Shown here piece by piece: positions 11,281-20,309 of a stretch of DNA of 64,000 nucleotides. Under the pieces are notes generated by a model. The model worked only from the letters and a program-made list of their open reading frames with translations. It did not search any database and was not told where the DNA came from. This DNA is from Mycobacterium colombiense. GTDB taxonomy: Bacteria; Actinomycetota; Actinomycetes; Mycobacteriales; Mycobacteriaceae. The stretch is taken from the NCBI RefSeq assembly GCF_001665835.1, contig NZ_LZSX01000032.1, forward strand, positions 62,001-126,000, written 5' to 3'. Made by a program: the position numbers and the translations under genes. Numbering within the stretch: the first letter of the stretch is position 1; each line of letters begins with the position of its first letter.

Positions 11281-13287
11281 CTATTGGCGCCGCCATGATT
11301 CGCGCCTCATACGCCACAAGATCACCCCGGCACCAACGATGGCCACTGCGACCCAGCCGGCGCCGAACCACCACAGCCAGTCGAGGTCGGAATGCCCTCC
11401 GGATCCCGCGGCGGACGCGCCGGCAGCCAGTGGCGGATGGTCGACGGTCACCGGGTCTTGCCCCGGCACCGAGACCACCGCAACACCTTTGAGTCGCTGC
11501 CAATGCTTGTCGTTGTCGCTCTTGAGCCACCTGATCAACTCGTCGAGCTGGCCGGGCGCTCCGTTGGACGTCGCGACCAGCAGTGACCGGCCGCGGTTGA
11601 AAACCATTTGAAGAGAGGCGAACCGCAGCACGGGGTCCAGCGTCAGCTTGGCCGGCTTGTCACCGGGCCCGACGGCGCTGACCGTGATCGGGCCGCTGGG
11701 TCCCGCGGCCACCGGGAGCACCACGTCGGACTGGTTCCACCCGTCGGCGGAAATCAGTAGCGCGGGACCCGAGGAATCGATCGCCTGTTTGACGCTGGTG
11801 ACGGTGGTGTCGATCGGGATCGAGCTGAGTCGCTGCAGGCCGATCATGATGTCGAGCGCGCGCACGGTGTCGATGAACGAGTGCTCGGCGATGCCCACCT
11901 GCACGCGTGGCATCAGGGTTTGCGGCACCGATTGAAAGCCGTCCGGCACCGGCGGCGCGGCGGGGCTGCTCTCAACCGTGCTGTCGCCGTTGACGTTCAG
12001 CGTGAGGAGCTGGTTTCCGGGCCCGGCGGTGTAGAAGTCGCCGCAGTGTCCGACATTGCTTGCCACATCGAGCACCAACTCGAGGTTGGTGTAGCGCTGC
12101 AGCAGCCGGTCCGGCACGTCGACCCAGTGGTCGATGGTGCCATGACCGTCGGTCGGCCAGTGGTCGACGGTCTCCGGACCGATCATTACCGCGATCTGGC
12201 CGACGCCGTTGTTCGACGTCGGGGTGTATGACCCCTGCAGATGTACCCGCACGGAGTGAATGGATCTGCCAAATCTGGTCTGGTCCACTCCGATCGATAG
12301 CCGCGGTTGCAGGGAGGTCGAGTTGGCGAAGGGCTGCCCGAGCTCGCGCAGCGAGGCGGTATTGCCGGGTAGCTGCACTTTGGGCTTGGGTGAATCCAGC
12401 GCGGCCTTGGACGACAGCGCCAGATCCGACATGTCGCTGAACAACACGGCGGTGTCCGACTCGTCGGCGCGGTTCAGCGGGCCCGAAATCAATAGCCACG
12501 GCACGCCGGAGGAACCCTGCAGCGAAAGCCCGTTGTCCGGGCCCTCTTTCACGACGACCTGGCGCTCCAGCGATTGCGGCGGCGCCGGCGGCGAGTTCTG
12601 CCCTTCCGGCAACGGGATCACCGTGATGTCGGGGGCCTGCTTGCCGTAGTGCGCGGCGGCGGAGGTGGCGAGCTGAATTGCCGTGTCGGACTCGGCCGTC
12701 GACGGCGACTGCGGCAGGTAGATGCTCAGCTTCCGCAGCACCGGCGGCAAGAAATGCGACACCGTGGTGGGCGGCAGTTCGGTGCCGGTATAGGTGACCG
12801 TTCCATTCGTCAGACGCAGCGGACTTTCCTGGTACAAGCAGAATCCGTCCACCGGAACGAGGTATGCATGCACGGTCACCGTCAGCCAGTTGTCGTTGAC
12901 TTCCGCTCCGGCCAACGGGATGGCGATCGGTGTCTGATCGGCGGTGGGTAGGTTCAGCCTGGCAAGTGTGCGATCGCCCTGAGTCACGGTGATCAACCCC
13001 GACCGCAGATTGATCGGCAGTTCGACCGTCGTATTCAAAGCGGCGGGTGTCAGCCCATGCAGCACCGGCACGGTCAGCTGCTGGCTGCTCGTCAGCCCCC
13101 AGAATTCCAGGGTCGAGGCGGAGCCAACATCAAGCAGCGAGAGGGTCGTCGTCGAGTCCGTCGTCGGGGCCGGGTCGGCCGGCGCACCCCATGATGCCGG
13201 AGCACTGATCAGCAGGAATCCGACGACACCGGCCAGTGCAATTACTCGGCCGAGAGATTTCCGGTACATCACCGGAACAGTATGCAT
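11281..13287 (-). CDS. BcsB-like cellulose-synthase accessory protein, membrane-anchored
   Basis: This 668-residue protein resembles BcsB, the periplasmic subunit of bacterial cellulose synthase. It has a signal peptide (MYRKSLGRVIALAGVVGFLLISAP region, ending near SWG-A), a long beta-rich extracytoplasmic body, and a single C-terminal membrane helix (DWLWWFGAGWVAVAIVGAG) with a basic cytosolic tail, the same topology as BcsB. The ATG at 13287 is chosen for the GAAGGG site about 10 nt upstream; an ATG at 13269 is the alternative. No bcsA glycosyltransferase is present in the window, so the partner synthase is unknown. It lies between two TetR genes upstream and the CE4 deacetylase downstream, all on one strand. 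Confidence 0.75.
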   Translation of the reverse strand: MHTVPVMYRKSLGRVIALAGVVGFLLISAPASWGAPADPAPTTDSTTTLSLLDVGSASTLEFWGLTSSQQLTVPVLHGLTPAALNTTVELPINLRSGLITVTQGDRTLARLNLPTADQTPIAIPLAGAEVNDNWLTVTVHAYLVPVDGFCLYQESPLRLTNGTVTYTGTELPPTTVSHFLPPVLRKLSIYLPQSPSTAESDTAIQLATSAAAHYGKQAPDITVIPLPEGQNSPPAPPQSLERQVVVKEGPDNGLSLQGSSGVPWLLISGPLNRADESDTAVLFSDMSDLALSSKAALDSPKPKVQLPGNTASLRELGQPFANSTSLQPRLSIGVDQTRFGRSIHSVRVHLQGSYTPTSNNGVGQIAVMIGPETVDHWPTDGHGTIDHWVDVPDRLLQRYTNLELVLDVASNVGHCGDFYTAGPGNQLLTLNVNGDSTVESSPAAPPVPDGFQSVPQTLMPRVQVGIAEHSFIDTVRALDIMIGLQRLSSIPIDTTVTSVKQAIDSSGPALLISADGWNQSDVVLPVAAGPSGPITVSAVGPGDKPAKLTLDPVLRFASLQMVFNRGRSLLVATSNGAPGQLDELIRWLKSDNDKHWQRLKGVAVVSVPGQDPVTVDHPPLAAGASAAGSGGHSDLDWLWWFGAGWVAVAIVGAGVILWRMRRESWRRQ

Positions 13288-13390
13288 TGTTGAAAGCCCT
13301 TCAACCCCAATAACGGAATCGCCGCCGTGGCGACCGCGAAAAGGTATCTGGGACCACCTCTTCGACATCGGCCACCCCGACTTGCGGGCG

Positions 13391-14101
13391 CTATTCGGTT
13401 TCCGATTCCGCTGCGGCCTCGTCGCGGGCAGCCCTGGCCGCCGCGTGGCGCATTCCTTCGCGGCGCAGGAATTGCTCGAAGTAGGGCAGCGACGCTTCCG
13501 AGACAATGCCGGGCAGCAGCAGCTCCCATATCTGATGCAGGCGCGCGGTGGGGTCGCCGATGATGTCCCCGATTCTGCCGTGGCTGGATATGGCATTGGC
13601 CACCAACCGGGCCCCGAAAATGGTGCCGATGATCGACGCACTGAGCACGTCAGGGTCGATTTCGCTGCGGAGGTCGCCCTCCTTGATTGCGCGGCGTGCC
13701 TCTTGCGCCGTCTCCAACATCAAGTTCGCGTAGAAGCGCGACGCCGCTCCGTTGAATCCGCTTAACGCCGTGGCCAATTGCGCGGCCGCGCGGGCCATTC
13801 TGTCCGAGCTCAACACCTCGACAATCGTGAATGTGCCGTGCAGCAGGTTCTCCAGCCCGGGAGACGACGCGCCGCACACATTGCGCAAAGCGCTGAGAAG
13901 TGTGTCCGAGCCTTCCTCGATGATGTTCGACGCCAACGATTCTTTCGAATCGAAGTGGTGGTAGAGAGCGCCCTTGGTCATTCCCGTGCGCTCGATGATG
14001 GTGCTCCAGCCAGCGGCGGCATACCCGACGTCACCGAATACTTCGATCGCGGAATCGAGGATTTTTCGGCGAGTGGCTTCAGAGCGAACTTGGCGCGCCA
14101 T
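13391..14101 (-). CDS. TetR-family regulator (first of a tandem pair)
   Basis: This 236-residue TetR-type repressor has an N-terminal helix-turn-helix: TRRKILDSAIEVFGDVGY, then GMTKGALYHHFDSKESLA, the recognition helix of gamma-butyrolactone-receptor-like TetR proteins. The C-terminal ligand domain is alpha-helical and ends in an Ala/Glu-rich tail. It lies 103 bp upstream of the BcsB-like gene, on the same strand, and 129 bp downstream of a second TetR gene. It is the closest candidate regulator of the bcsB-like/deacetylase pair and perhaps of the divergent PPE-polysaccharide operon. The inducer is unknown. Confidence 0.88.
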   Translation of the reverse strand: MARQVRSEATRRKILDSAIEVFGDVGYAAAGWSTIIERTGMTKGALYHHFDSKESLASNIIEEGSDTLLSALRNVCGASSPGLENLLHGTFTIVEVLSSDRMARAAAQLATALSGFNGAASRFYANLMLETAQEARRAIKEGDLRSEIDPDVLSASIIGTIFGARLVANAISSHGRIGDIIGDPTARLHQIWELLLPGIVSEASLPYFEQFLRREGMRHAAARAARDEAAAESETE

Positions 14102-14230
14102 TGTGCACGCACCTCCGGAGTCTCATCGGATGCGCAGACCGCTCATCTGGTTTCACCTTGCTCGCAAGACGGCCCACAGTATCAGCCGCCGTCACGGCGA
14201 TCCCCCTGTGCAACCCCGGTGTTGCTGCCG

Positions 14231-14902
14231 TTAGTCGACATCCGCGGAACTGGTGTTGATGGCGAGCGCTGCACGCCGCCTGAGGAATTGGCGGAAGTAT
14301 TCGGTGCGGTCCGGCTGCAGTACCCCGGTCAGGAGCAGGGACCAGCACTGCTCCAGGTCGCGCAGGAATCGTTCCGGTTCGTCCAGATTGCTGGTCTTCC
14401 GCAGGCCCATGTGCAGCGAGACCATCAAGCGGCCGATGTCCTGCGGGTCGCACTCGTCATTGATGTCGCCCTCGGTCTTGGCCTGCTCGGCGACCCTGGC
14501 CAGCGCCTTGATCCATTGATCGAACAACTTCTCCTGCAACCCGTCCGCCAGGCCGACCGATTCCATCAGGTTCAGCCCTGACCTGACGACATCGGTCTTG
14601 ATGTCCTTGATGGCGATCAGATAAGAGAAGTCGATCAATGTCTCGAGGCCCGAGAGACCGCGCGACAGCAGTTCTTGCACGGCCTGGGCGCCGGCCTCGG
14701 TCTGGCCCTCGATGATCGCGACCGCCAACGCGTGCTTCGACTTGAAATGGAAGTACATCGCGCCCTTGGTCAGTTCGGCCTCGGCGAGGATGTCGTCGAG
14801 GCCGACGTCGTGGTACGGGCGTCGGGCGAACTGATGAGACGCGGCCCGCAGTATCTGCTGCCGGGTCGCGTCGGCTCGTCCATCAGTCGAGTGGGTCGTC
14901 AT
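14231..14902 (-). CDS. TetR-family regulator (second of a tandem pair)
   Basis: The 223-residue protein has the TetR DNA-binding domain TRQQILRAASHQFARRPYHDVGLDDILAEAELTKGAMYFHFKSK. The ELTKGAMYFHF recognition helix is the type seen in ScbR/ArpA-like butyrolactone receptors. The ATG at 14902 (MTTHSTDG) is preferred; a TTG at 14947 extends the frame but is unlikely. It is transcribed away from the PPE-polysaccharide operon, with 364 bp between the starts. That gap contains a promoter overlapped by an inverted repeat at 15175-15199, a natural target for one of the two TetR proteins. It differs clearly from its neighbour in the ligand domain, so it is not a recent duplicate. Confidence 0.88.
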   Translation of the reverse strand: MTTHSTDGRADATRQQILRAASHQFARRPYHDVGLDDILAEAELTKGAMYFHFKSKHALAVAIIEGQTEAGAQAVQELLSRGLSGLETLIDFSYLIAIKDIKTDVVRSGLNLMESVGLADGLQEKLFDQWIKALARVAEQAKTEGDINDECDPQDIGRLMVSLHMGLRKTSNLDEPERFLRDLEQCWSLLLTGVLQPDRTEYFRQFLRRRAALAINTSSADVD

Positions 14903-15165
14903 CGCAATCGAGAACTCGGATTCCCCGCGGCGCGAGTTTTGACGCAAAAGTCCAGGCCAAAGCTGACGTCGCGGGCAGCGTCACCCGCCACCACGTCGAC
15001 AAACGCCTTGCTCAAGCAGGGCACCAACTACCTCGGTTCTTCAGGGGTTTGGAGCGAACACGCACCCGCGTCGCTCAAGATATCCAGTCCACTCCTGAGG
15101 TTAGCAGTCATACGGCTGTACTGGTTGACGCGCGCGTAAATACCCAAGGTCTAGATCACAGGCTC

Positions 15166-15199
15166 TTGTCAAACCAATAGTATGTTTTGTACGCTATTG
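15166..15199 (+). promoter_or_regulatory. Promoter overlapped by an inverted repeat, ahead of the PPE-polysaccharide operon
   Basis: TTGTCA (15166-15171) and TACGCT (15190-15195) are spaced 18 bp and fit mycobacterial -35 and -10 elements. CAATAG (15175-15180) and CTATTG (15194-15199) form an inverted repeat that covers the spacer and the -10. This arrangement is typical of a TetR-type operator that blocks RNA polymerase. It lies 67 bp before the 48-codon ORF and about 265 bp from the divergent TetR gene. The rest of the 14903-15266 gap shows no gene. Confidence 0.5.
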
Positions 15200-15266
15200 T
15201 CAGATCGTCAGTTTGGAAACCGGCTAAACATCGTCTCGACCGTCTGCACCGCATAAGGGGAAGCAC

Positions 15267-15413
15267 ATGTCGCTCGTCACGGCGAACCGCTGGTCACAGG
15301 TCGCACCCGGCTGCCAGACTACGGCTGACCTGCGGTTTATCGACGCACCGACGGTCGCCTGCACCCCCTCCACCGCCACCGCCGCCTCGGCCCGCCTGAC
15401 GGCCACGGTCTGA
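15267..15413 (+). CDS. 48-codon ORF in the position of a PE gene
   Basis: An ATG at 15267 follows AGGGGA by about 6 nt, a strong ribosome site, and opens a 48-codon frame starting MSLVTANRW and ending in an Ala/Thr-rich tail. The TGA at 15411 is separated by one base from the ATG of the PPE gene, so the two are probably translationally coupled. PE genes normally stand directly before PPE genes and start MSFVT or similar. The first five residues fit that, but nothing after them resembles a PE domain. It may be a shortened or replaced PE gene, or a leader peptide. Confidence 0.5.
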   Translation: MSLVTANRWSQVAPGCQTTADLRFIDAPTVACTPSTATAASARLTATV

Positions 15414-15414
15414 A

Positions 15415-16638
15415 ATGATCGATTTCGGGGCGCTTCCGCCAGAGATCAACTCCATACGGATGTACACGGGCCCCGGCCCGCTGTCGCTGATCGCCGCCGC
15501 GGTGGCGTGGGACGGCTTGGCCGCCGAACTGCATGCCGCGTCGAGTTGCTACCGCACGGTCATCGCGGGGCTGACCACCCAGCGCTGGATGGGTCCGTCG
15601 TCGCTGACGATGGCCTCCGCGTTCGCGCCCTACATGGCGTGGACCGCCGGAGCCGCCGCGCGGGCAGCGGAATCGGCCGGTCAGGCCAGGCTCGCCGTCG
15701 AGGTCTACGAAGCCGCGTTCGCGATGACCGTCCCCCCACCAGCGGTCGCCGCCAACCGGGCGCAGCTCGCAATGCTGGTCGCGACCAACTTCTTCGGCCA
15801 GAACACGGCGGCGATCGCAGCCACCGAGGCCGAGTACGGCGAGATGTGGGCGCAGGACGCGGGGGCGATGTACGAATACGCCGCGGGCTCGGCGACCGCG
15901 TGCTCGGTGACCCCGTTCAACCCGGCCCCACACGTGACCAACGAGAGCGGGATGGCCGAGCAGGCCGCGACGGTTGGGCGGGTCACCGCGCAAAGCGAGC
16001 AAGCGAACCTCGCGCAGGTGGTGTCCAAGGTCCCCACCACGCTGCACCAGCTTTCGTCGCCGATGAAATCCAGCGTCTCCCTCCTCAGCGAGACGGTCGG
16101 CGGCGTTGACGGGACCGCCGGGGGCGCGGGGGCCAGTGCAACCGACGCCAGCACTTCGTCGATCATGACCGGCCTCGCATCGGGCATACCTGGCGCCATT
16201 CCCAGCGCTTTCTCGGCGGCAGCGACCCCGTTGTACGGGATGTCCTCGATCCTCGGCATGGCCCAAACCGCGCAGGGCCTGGCGAATACCGCCAGCAGCG
16301 GGGCCATGGCCGCGGCGTCGGGGGCAGCCAGTGCGGCGAGCTCCGGCGCGGGCGCGCTCGGATCGGTCGGATCGCTCGGATCCGGCGTCTTCGGCAGCCT
16401 CGGCAGCGCGGCTTCGTTGGGCCCGTTGGCGGTGCCGGCGAGCTGGACCAGCGTGATACCCGCCGCCAACAGCGCCGTGTCGGCGCTGCCCGCCATCAAC
16501 CTTGCCGGCGCAAATGTGCCGCCGAGCGTCATGGGCTCGCTGCCCCGCCTCGCGGCCGCCACGGGCAAAAGTCTCGGGCCCCGCTACGGCGTTATCCCCA
16601 CTGTAATGACGCGCCCGCCGGCCGCCGGATACGCGTGA
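15415..16638 (+). CDS. PPE family protein, SVP subgroup
   Basis: This 407-residue PPE protein has a PPE motif at residues 8-10 (FGALPPEIN), the N-terminal helical domain of about 175 residues with WMG near residue 58, and a Gly/Ala/Ser-rich C-terminal half. GPLAVPASW matches the GxxSVPxxW signature of the PPE-SVP subgroup, and the C-terminus ends [12 protein letters not shown], typical of the group. Such proteins are exported by ESX-5 and act at the cell surface. The usual PE partner is absent; only a 48-codon ORF lies upstream, one base away. It heads the rightward polysaccharide genes, with 55 bp to the next. Whether it serves in polysaccharide export is speculation. Confidence 0.93.
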   Translation: MIDFGALPPEINSIRMYTGPGPLSLIAAAVAWDGLAAELHAASSCYRTVIAGLTTQRWMGPSSLTMASAFAPYMAWTAGAAARAAESAGQARLAVEVYEAAFAMTVPPPAVAANRAQLAMLVATNFFGQNTAAIAATEAEYGEMWAQDAGAMYEYAAGSATACSVTPFNPAPHVTNESGMAEQAATVGRVTAQSEQANLAQVVSKVPTTLHQLSSPMKSSVSLLSETVGGVDGTAGGAGASATDASTSSIMTGLASGIPGAIPSAFSAAATPLYGMSSILGMAQTAQGLANTASSGAMAAASGAASAASSGAGALGSVGSLGSGVFGSLGSAASLGPLAVPASWTSVIPAANSAVSALPAINLAGANVPPSVMGSLPRLAAATGKSLGPRYGVIPTVMTRPPAAGYA

Positions 16639-16693
16639 GCCATCGCATGAGCGACAAGGTTTTCTGCAGGCCCGGTTACAGAAGGAGCGGTAA

Positions 16694-17269
16694 GTGAAGT
16701 ACACGCCCACCAAGGTCGCCGGGGTGACAATCATCGACCTCGAACTCAGTCGCGACCATCGCGGGTTTTCCTCACGCTCGTTCTGCGCCCGGGACTTCGC
16801 CAACCACGGACTGAATTTCGATGTCACGCAGACCCATATCGTCTTCAATTACACCCGCGGCACGGTGCGCGGGCTGTACCGCCAGGTGCCGCCGCACGCC
16901 GAGGCGATGCTGGTCCGGTGCACGCGCGGCGCCATCGCCGCCGTCGCGGTCGACGTCCGCCCAGACTCCCTGACCTATGGCGACCACCTGATGGTCGAGC
17001 TGAACGCCGACGACCACCGCACGCTGTACCTGCCGCCCTACGTCGCCCACGGCTTCCAGACGCAGGTCGACGACACCGAAGTCAGCTACCAGGTCAGCGG
17101 GCAGTACGGGGTGGTGGCCGACGAGCAGGGGATCCGGTGGGACGACCCCGAATTCGGCATCTCGTGGCCGATTCCGGTCACGGTCATCTCCGAGCGGGAC
17201 GCGAGCTGGCCCTCACGCAAACCCAGATTGGTTCCAGTGGAGCAGGTGGCAACATGCATCAGTCGGTAA
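16694..17269 (+). CDS. RmlC-like cupin (dTDP-4-dehydrorhamnose epimerase family) lacking the catalytic His
   Basis: The 191-residue protein aligns throughout with RmlC, the 3,5-epimerase of dTDP-4-keto-6-deoxyglucose. DHRGFSSRSF, VFNYTRGTVRGLY, PPYVAHGFQT, and GIRWDDPEFGISWP are all family landmarks. The catalytic His of the RGLHYQ motif is replaced: here it reads RGLYRQ, with Tyr62 in the His place. The enzyme may therefore act on another sugar nucleotide by a different mechanism, or only bind it. AGGAGCG at 16681-16688 sets the GTG start at 16694. Its end overlaps the phosphoglycosyltransferase gene by 16 bp, so it belongs to the polysaccharide operon, probably preparing or binding a deoxysugar donor. 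Confidence 0.85.
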   Translation: MKYTPTKVAGVTIIDLELSRDHRGFSSRSFCARDFANHGLNFDVTQTHIVFNYTRGTVRGLYRQVPPHAEAMLVRCTRGAIAAVAVDVRPDSLTYGDHLMVELNADDHRTLYLPPYVAHGFQTQVDDTEVSYQVSGQYGVVADEQGIRWDDPEFGISWPIPVTVISERDASWPSRKPRLVPVEQVATCISR

Positions 17270-18834
17270 TGATTCGCAACACCGTGGACATCATGCCCAG
17301 CCGGCGACCGCTGAAGCCCTGGCCTGCCGGCATGATCGCGTTGCACCGCGGCGAAACCAAAGCCTCACCGGCAATCGCCGCTCCGCTGCCTTCGGCCGGC
17401 AATGTCTCACGGCGTTGGCAGGAACACTATTCGCAGAACCTGCGCATCAGCGACTCGGTGATCGTCTGCGCCTCGGTGTTGCTTGCCCAGTACGTTCGCT
17501 TCGGCGAGATCGCCAACACCTCGGGCTACTCGGACCCGATGATGACGCTGTTCTCCTGCCTCTTCGCGGGGCTGTGGCTGTCGGCCCTCGCAGTATTCCA
17601 AACGCGCTCAACGCGAGTCATCGGCACGGGGATCGAGGAGTACCGCCGGATCGGCACCGCGTCGTTCTGGACATTCGGAATCATCGCGATGGTCACGCTG
17701 CTCGCGAAGGTCGATTTGGCCCGCGGTTATCTGGCCATCGCGCTTCCCGTCGGCACGCTGGCGCTGCTGGGAAGCCGCAGCGGGTGGCGCAAGCACGTCA
17801 ACCGCAAGCGCGCCGAAGGCCATTGCCAGACCCGGGTTTTGGCGATCGGAGACCGCCAGGCGGTGACCCACCTCGCGCACGAACTGGCCCGCAATCCGCT
17901 GGCCGGCTGCGTCGTGGTCGGTGTCTGCATCCCCGGCTACGGGCCGGCCCGCGGCAACACGCTGACGATCGGCGGCCGGGAGATCCCGATCTTGGGCGAC
18001 CAGACCCATGCGGCCACCGCGATCGCCGGCTGCGGCGCGGACACGGTGGCGCTGACACAGACGGATCACTTTGGGATGCACGGAATCAGGGAGCTGATGT
18101 GGCAGCTCGAGACGATGGACGTCGACCTGGTGGTGTCTCCCGGCGTGATGGACGTGACCGCGGCGCGCTTGACGCTGCGCCTCACCGCGGGGCTGCCCCT
18201 GCTTCATGTCGACAAGCCGCAATACGAAGGGGCGCACCGCTTCCAGAAGCAGGCCTTCGACTGCTTGTTCTCCCTGGCGGCGCTGGTCGCCACCGCACCG
18301 CTTCTCATTGCGGCTGCCATCGCCATCAAGCTGACCAGCAAGGGACCCGTCTTCTACCCGTCCGAACGCATCGGCGTCGACGGAAAGCCCTTCACGATGC
18401 TGAAGTTCCGCACCATGACCGACGGGGCGGACACCCAGCTCGAGCAACTGATGTCGCTCAATGAGGGTGCCGGCGGCATGCTGTTCAAGATGCGCGACGA
18501 CCCCCGGGTCACCCCCATCGGCAAGATTCTTCGCCGGTACAGCATTGACGAACTGCCCCAATTCATCAACGTCCTCAAGGGTGACATGAGCGTCGTCGGG
18601 CCGCGGCCTCCGTTGCGACGCGAAGTCGACAACTACGAAAACGACGTGAAGCGCCGGCTGCTGGTCAAGCCCGGAGTCAGCGGTCTGTGGCAAGTGAGCG
18701 GCCGTTCGGACCTGTCCTGGGAAGAGTCGGTGCGGCTGGATCAGTCGTACGTCGACAACTGGTCGATGTCAGGTGATCTGGTGATTATCGCCAAGACGGT
18801 GAAAGCGGTTATCACAAGCCACGGAGCCTACTAG
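17254..18834 (+). CDS. Polyprenyl-phosphate sugar phosphotransferase initiating exopolysaccharide repeat (WcaJ/CpsE type)
   Basis: This 526-residue membrane enzyme transfers the first sugar-1-phosphate from a nucleotide sugar to the lipid carrier. Four or so membrane helices occupy residues 60-190, a CoA-binding-like Rossmann region follows (TRVLAIGDRQAVTHLAHEL), then another membrane segment (about 345-365). The C-terminal bacterial sugar transferase domain has KFRTM, RRYSIDELPQFINVLKGDMSVVGPRP, and PGVSGLWQVSGRSDLSWEE. The ATG at 17254 lies within the end of the RmlC-like gene and has AGCAGGTGG upstream. Wzx follows by 11 bp. The position early in the operon suits its role as first step. 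Glucose or galactose is the usual substrate; which one is not visible. Confidence 0.93.
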   Translation: MHQSVMIRNTVDIMPSRRPLKPWPAGMIALHRGETKASPAIAAPLPSAGNVSRRWQEHYSQNLRISDSVIVCASVLLAQYVRFGEIANTSGYSDPMMTLFSCLFAGLWLSALAVFQTRSTRVIGTGIEEYRRIGTASFWTFGIIAMVTLLAKVDLARGYLAIALPVGTLALLGSRSGWRKHVNRKRAEGHCQTRVLAIGDRQAVTHLAHELARNPLAGCVVVGVCIPGYGPARGNTLTIGGREIPILGDQTHAATAIAGCGADTVALTQTDHFGMHGIRELMWQLETMDVDLVVSPGVMDVTAARLTLRLTAGLPLLHVDKPQYEGAHRFQKQAFDCLFSLAALVATAPLLIAAAIAIKLTSKGPVFYPSERIGVDGKPFTMLKFRTMTDGADTQLEQLMSLNEGAGGMLFKMRDDPRVTPIGKILRRYSIDELPQFINVLKGDMSVVGPRPPLRREVDNYENDVKRRLLVKPGVSGLWQVSGRSDLSWEESVRLDQSYVDNWSMSGDLVIIAKTVKAVITSHGAY

Positions 18835-18845
18835 GCTCGCGAGCC

Positions 18846-20309
18846 ATGACCGAGCCGACGGCACCCGATGCGGTGGTGCCGTCGGTGCCGCTCACGCGGA
18901 TGGCTCACGCGTTCTCGATCCAGTTGATCTGCCGGGCTCTGGGCATGCTGGCCTCGGTGGTCTCGGTGGCCATGACCGCTCGCTATCTGGGACCCGGGCG
19001 CTATGGCCAACTCTCCATAGCGGTCCTTTTCATCGCCATGTGGACCAGCCTGGCCGATCTCGGCATCGCCACGGTGATCGTGCGCCGGGTGACCTCCGGC
19101 CGCGGCGATCTCGAGCGCCTGGTGCGCATCAACAGCGGCCTGGCCCTGATCTATTGCGTCCCGCTGGCGGTGCTGGCCGCCGTCTCCGGGTTGCTCATCT
19201 ATCGCGACCCCGAGGTGCGGGTGATGCTCGTCGTGCTCTCGGGAGCGCTGCTGATGCAGACCATGGTGACGCGCTTCGAGCCGGTATTTCTGGCCACCGT
19301 CCGATTCTCGGCGGTGGCCATCTCCGACGTCGCCGCCCGAACGGGCACCCTGGCCATGGTCGCCTGCCTGGTTGCGATGCGGTCGGACGTCATTTGGTTC
19401 GCCGTCGCGCAGCTGATCCCACCTGCCGTGCAGCTGGTGATCCAGGGCGCCGCGGCGACGCGGCATATCTCGGTGCGCCCGATCTTCGCACCGCGGGAGG
19501 CGGCCGACCTGTTACGGGAAAGCCTGCCGCTGATCGGTTTCCTGGTGGTTGGCCTGCTGTACTGCCGCGCCGACGGCGTGATCCTGTCCTTGTTGAGCAC
19601 GCATTCCGAAGTCGGGGTGTACGGGCTGGCGTTCACGATCGCGTTCAACACCATTGTGGTCTCGCTGATCTTTCACAAGTCGACGCTATCGACGGCCACC
19701 GGGTTGTTTTCGCGTGACGTCGCCGCGTTCGCGGCCTTTCTGCGTCGCAGCGTCGAGCTGATGTGCTTCGTGGCGGTGCCGGTCGCGGTGGTGGGCGCGC
19801 TGCTGTCAGGACCACTGATCGCGTTCTTCGGCGACAGCGCGTTCGTCGCTCGCGGCACGCCGACGCTGGCATTGCTGTTCGTCGCGGCGGCCCTGCGATT
19901 CGTCGGCGGCACCCTCGGCCAAGGATTGGTCGCCAGTCATCATCAGCGGATCTTGTTCTGGTTGACCATGGCCACCCTGGTCCTCAACGTCGCACTCAAT
20001 CTCAGCCTCGCCGGGCGGTACGGCGCGGTCGGTCCAGGCGTCGCGCTGGTGTGCACGGAGTTCTTCAACATGGTGGTCAGCACCTGGTGGTTGCGCCGTC
20101 ACTGCGGCTACCGTACGCCGGTGATGTTCTTGCTGCGATTGCTGATCCCCACGGCAGCGAGTGTGGCTGTGACGCTGCTGCTTTCGGGGCACCACGTCAT
20201 TGTGGTTCTGATCGCCGCCGCCGCTGCCTACCTGGCCACCAGCGCGATCGTCGGCCCGATCGGCTGGTCGAGCTTGACCTCCCTGCGCGCGAATCAGCTG
20301 GCGGCATGA
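18846..20309 (+). CDS. Wzx-type lipid-linked oligosaccharide flippase
   Basis: This 487-residue protein has about 12-14 hydrophobic helices and the MATE/MOP-superfamily polysaccharide transporter pattern. The N-terminal part (SIQLICRALGMLASVVSVAMTARYLGPGRYGQL) is typical of Wzx, where the ARYLGPxxYG motif follows the first helix. It should move carrier-linked repeat units to the outer face of the membrane. It starts 11 bp after the phosphoglycosyltransferase and its TGA overlaps the ATG of the next gene (ATGA), so the operon is tightly coupled. There is no sign of truncation. Confidence 0.92.
   Translation: MTEPTAPDAVVPSVPLTRMAHAFSIQLICRALGMLASVVSVAMTARYLGPGRYGQLSIAVLFIAMWTSLADLGIATVIVRRVTSGRGDLERLVRINSGLALIYCVPLAVLAAVSGLLIYRDPEVRVMLVVLSGALLMQTMVTRFEPVFLATVRFSAVAISDVAARTGTLAMVACLVAMRSDVIWFAVAQLIPPAVQLVIQGAAATRHISVRPIFAPREAADLLRESLPLIGFLVVGLLYCRADGVILSLLSTHSEVGVYGLAFTIAFNTIVVSLIFHKSTLSTATGLFSRDVAAFAAFLRRSVELMCFVAVPVAVVGALLSGPLIAFFGDSAFVARGTPTLALLFVAAALRFVGGTLGQGLVASHHQRILFWLTMATLVLNVALNLSLAGRYGAVGPGVALVCTEFFNMVVSTWWLRRHCGYRTPVMFLLRLLIPTAASVAVTLLLSGHHVIVVLIAAAAAYLATSAIVGPIGWSSLTSLRANQLAA

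Noticed and set aside
15187-15399. 70-codon ORF overlapping the PPE leader
   Set aside because: The frame at 15267 has the better ribosome site and abuts PPE; this one has a Pro-run tail and lies over the promoter.
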